Shown here one piece after another: positions 62,529-64,000 of a stretch of 64,000 nt of DNA; within the stretch, counting starts at the first letter, position 1, and each line of letters opens with the position of its first letter. The DNA lies in contig NZ_SLWO01000001.1 in NCBI RefSeq assembly GCF_004340665.1, positions 622,450 to 686,449 on the forward strand, in the 5' to 3' direction. The notes under the pieces were generated by a model that had not been told where the DNA came from, searched no databases, and saw only the letters and a program-made list of their open reading frames with translations. The position numbers and the translations under genes are program-made. Origin of the DNA: Pedobacter psychrotolerans. Lineage in GTDB: Bacteria > Bacteroidota > Bacteroidia > Sphingobacteriales > Sphingobacteriaceae.

Positions 62529-63167
62529 TTATAAAGCAAACTTCACATTAATCAACGCACTGATTCCGCTAAGGTGAGTGCTGGGTGTTTTCGGTAAATT
62601 AGAAATTTTAGTGGCCTGGCATTCAAGTAAAAGCATAATGGATTTTGATAAATTGTAGTTTACGCCTAGTCCAATATTACCATACAAGTATATCTTAGAA
62701 TCATTGGAATAATTGACGGTGTTGCTTGCTGCGTCAATATCGGCTTGTGGGTGACGAACCAAAGACGGACCTAAACCTGCTACAATAAAAGGTTCCCAAT
62801 TACCCAGGCCCCTGTGATAGCCAAAACCCAAACCTAGATTGATGCTATTGGAATTGGCATCTATAACAGAATTTATTCCATTAAATGTAGTGTTGCTCTT
62901 GTAGCCCACGCTGGTTTCTCCCAATTGTACCCGCCCGAAAAATTGTTTCTTGTAATTGAACTGGACTGTGGTTTGGGAAGTGGTGCCTAAAAGCATAGGT
63001 TCTCCGGCAACCTGATCAAATGGGGCAAATAAGCCAATTGCTCCGCCAAAATCTATTCTCCAATTGCGCTCTTTTACAGGGTCTGAAGCCTGAGCCTTTA
63101 CCGTATAGGAAATACTTAAAAATACCAAGGCTATAAGTGTTATTTTTTTAAGGATACTTAAATTCAT
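62529..63167 (-). CDS. outer-membrane beta-barrel protein
   Basis: A 212-residue exported protein with a signal peptide (about 1-26, ending VKAQ) and an eight-strand-type barrel. Alternating strands such as INLGLGFGYHRGLG, PFIVAGLGPSLV and IYLYGNIGLGVNYNL, and a C-terminal strand ending LINVKFAL, suit an OmpA/PorT-like porin-size barrel. Function unknown. It is transcribed convergently with the GH3 gene, with repeat remnants in between. Confidence 0.85.
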   Translation of the reverse strand: MNLSILKKITLIALVFLSISYTVKAQASDPVKERNWRIDFGGAIGLFAPFDQVAGEPMLLGTTSQTTVQFNYKKQFFGRVQLGETSVGYKSNTTFNGINSVIDANSNSINLGLGFGYHRGLGNWEPFIVAGLGPSLVRHPQADIDAASNTVNYSNDSKIYLYGNIGLGVNYNLSKSIMLLLECQATKISNLPKTPSTHLSGISALINVKFAL

Positions 63168-63393
63168 TGTGTTTTATATTACTGCTGTATGGCAAAGATG
63201 TAACACAATAGGTGAGCTGTTCTGATGATAATGACTGAAGTGACAAAATCTGGTGCTCACCTTACAGAAAGGATATTCTGAAAGTGCTGTTGAAGATTCT
63301 ACGTGATAGATTGCTTCACCGAAAGGTCGGGGCAAGCTGTCGTTCCGCCTCACAGCAATGATGATACTGCTTAAGGGATCGTCTTCCGGAACC

Positions 63394-63472
63394 CACAAAG
63401 AATCGTCTTCCTGAAATTGATTCAGGATCTTATAAAGGTAGATGCTGAACTAAATTCAGCATGACGAGTGGG
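63394..63472. repeat. dispersed 79-bp repeat, family 4, copy 1
   Basis: Contains GAATCGTCTTCCTGAA, GATTCAGGATCTTAT and the hairpin TGCTGAACTAAATTCAGCA (63443-63461), then TGACGAGTGGG. A near-identical 79-bp copy lies at 63613-63691. The type resembles the short repeats based on CCTGAA...TTCAGG and GCTGAA...TTCAGC that are frequent in Bacteroidota intergenic DNA. Confidence 0.75.
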
Positions 63473-63499
63473 TTAGTGAATCTCTTCAAGAAATCCGTC

Positions 63500-63534
63500 A
63501 TTGCTTCAGCAGATTATTCATCTGCTGAAGCAAT
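63500..63534. repeat. perfect 15-bp hairpin within the repeat region
   Basis: ATTGCTTCAGCAGAT (63500-63514) and ATCTGCTGAAGCAAT (63520-63534) pair completely around a TATTC loop. It sits between the two family 4 copies. Nothing else in 63168-63691 looks like a gene. Confidence 0.7.
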
Positions 63535-63612
63535 CTCCATCGAAGAATCTACGAAATAGATTGCTTCGTGTCTCGCAAGGACGATCCTGCTTGAGGATTG
63601 TCTTCCTGAACT

Positions 63613-63691
63613 CACGAAGAATCGTCCTCCTGAACTTGATTCAGGATCTTATCAAGGTAGGTGCTGAACTAAATTCAGCATGACGAGTGGG
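63613..63691. repeat. dispersed 79-bp repeat, family 4, copy 2
   Basis: Second copy of 63394-63472 in the same orientation, with the hairpin at 63662-63680. It ends one base before the stop codon of the minus-strand LytTR gene, so its hairpin could serve as that gene's terminator. Confidence 0.75.
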
Positions 63692-64000
63692 CTAAAGCTT
63701 ATTTGAGGGAAACTGGTTCAGCCATTTTTTTAGCTGAGAAGATTTTTCCCTGCTGAGCGTGATTGCTTCGCCATCAGATGGAGACAACTCGATCTTAAGT
63801 TGACTGTTAAAGAAAAGGTGTATTTTATGGATCGATTTCAGTGAAACAATATATTGTCGGCTTGCCCTAAAAAATACATCAGGATCGAGTTCCTTTTCGA
63901 GGTTCTCTAACGTTTGTTCTATTACATAGCGCTTATTGTCGAAGGTATGCAGAAATGTGGTTTTGTTTTCGGAAGAGAAGTAAGCGATTTCACTGGTCAT
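63692..64000 (-). CDS. LytTR-family DNA-binding regulator (5' end outside the window)
   Basis: The last about 102 residues of a LytTR protein, most often a response regulator in this phylum. The DNA-binding domain pattern is clear: SEIAYFSSENKTTFLHT, the central RASRQYIVSLKSIHKI (F-x-R-x-H/Q-R-x-Y-I-V-N/S type) and the end TLSREKSSQLKKWL. The methionine at the window edge falls inside the domain's first strand, so it is not the start; the gene continues beyond 64000. Confidence 0.9.
   Translation of the reverse strand: MTSEIAYFSSENKTTFLHTFDNKRYVIEQTLENLEKELDPDVFFRASRQYIVSLKSIHKIHLFFNSQLKIELSPSDGEAITLSREKSSQLKKWLNQFPSNKL

Noticed and set aside
1..64000. tRNA, rRNA or riboswitch genes
   Set aside because: No cloverleaf with a GTTCNANNC arm, no rRNA-like stretch and no familiar riboswitch core was noticed in the gaps read by eye; a covariance-model search would settle this.

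Overview
The window looks like chromosomal DNA from a Bacteroidota bacterium, most likely family Sphingobacteriaceae (Pedobacter-like); the genus is an inference. The evidence is low-GC coding sequence, a SusC/SusD pair driven by an ECF sigma factor and a FecR anti-sigma factor, many short signal peptides ending in A-Q, promoters resembling the Bacteroidota -7 element TAnnTTTG, and GC-rich interspersed intergenic repeats. I saw no rRNA, tRNA, transposase, integrase, phage gene or CRISPR array.

Layout. 1-5.7 kb: the 3' end of an SDR gene, a dispersed repeat, an unknown lipoprotein/membrane-protein pair, two AraC-type regulators and small accessory genes. 5.9-10.1 kb: a sulfur module on the minus strand (Crp/Fnr regulator, TauE exporter, persulfide dioxygenase-rhodanese fusion, two YeeE/YedE half-transporters). 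Two identical CRP-like palindromes sit at matching distances from the -7 elements of its two main promoters. 10.15-10.58 kb: a 188-bp tandem repeat array with covarying hairpins. 10.6-19.3 kb: heavy-metal export (membrane-fusion protein, CzcA-type RND pump fused to a TolC-like domain, small acidic exported protein) with a divergent two-component system and a VIT1/CCC1 transporter. 19.5-22.3 kb: a thioredoxin - ApbE - DUF4266 - DUF3570 operon. 22.5-25.9 kb: a YdcF protein, a lipoprotein, and an RsbQ-like hydrolase overlapping a PAS histidine kinase. 26-33 kb: a GH31 glycosidase, a VOC protein and a CheB-CheR-PAS-kinase fusion. 33.6-40.6 kb: sterol desaturase-like enzyme, two divergent Crp-like regulators, an SDR with a shared operator, a PiT-Usp pair, an esterase and an SGNH hydrolase. 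40.7-44.1 kb: a phytase-type esterase-like lipoprotein and GH43.

44.4-62.4 kb is a polysaccharide utilisation locus. An ECF sigma factor, a FecR protein and an STN-containing SusC form an envelope-to-nucleus signalling relay. SusD follows, then a 0.8-kb array of about 200-bp repeats, then a tightly packed run of seven genes: GH29 fucosidase, GH20 hexosaminidase, GntP/DsdX-family permease, RidA, D-threonine-aldolase/D-serine-dehydratase-like PLP enzyme, M19 dipeptidase and GH3. The glycosidases point to a fucosylated, N-acetylhexosamine-containing glycan. The four middle genes read as a D-amino-acid (D-serine-like) uptake and breakdown module inside the locus. 62.5-64 kb: an outer-membrane beta-barrel gene, short repeats and the 3' end of a LytTR regulator.

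The observations most worth following are the paired operators of the sulfur regulon, the D-amino-acid module within the glycan locus, the RsbQ/PAS-kinase pair, the ApbE/DUF4266/DUF3570 operon, the paired TTTGCC-N4-GGCAAA operators, and the two tandem arrays whose hairpins keep their pairing through compensatory changes.
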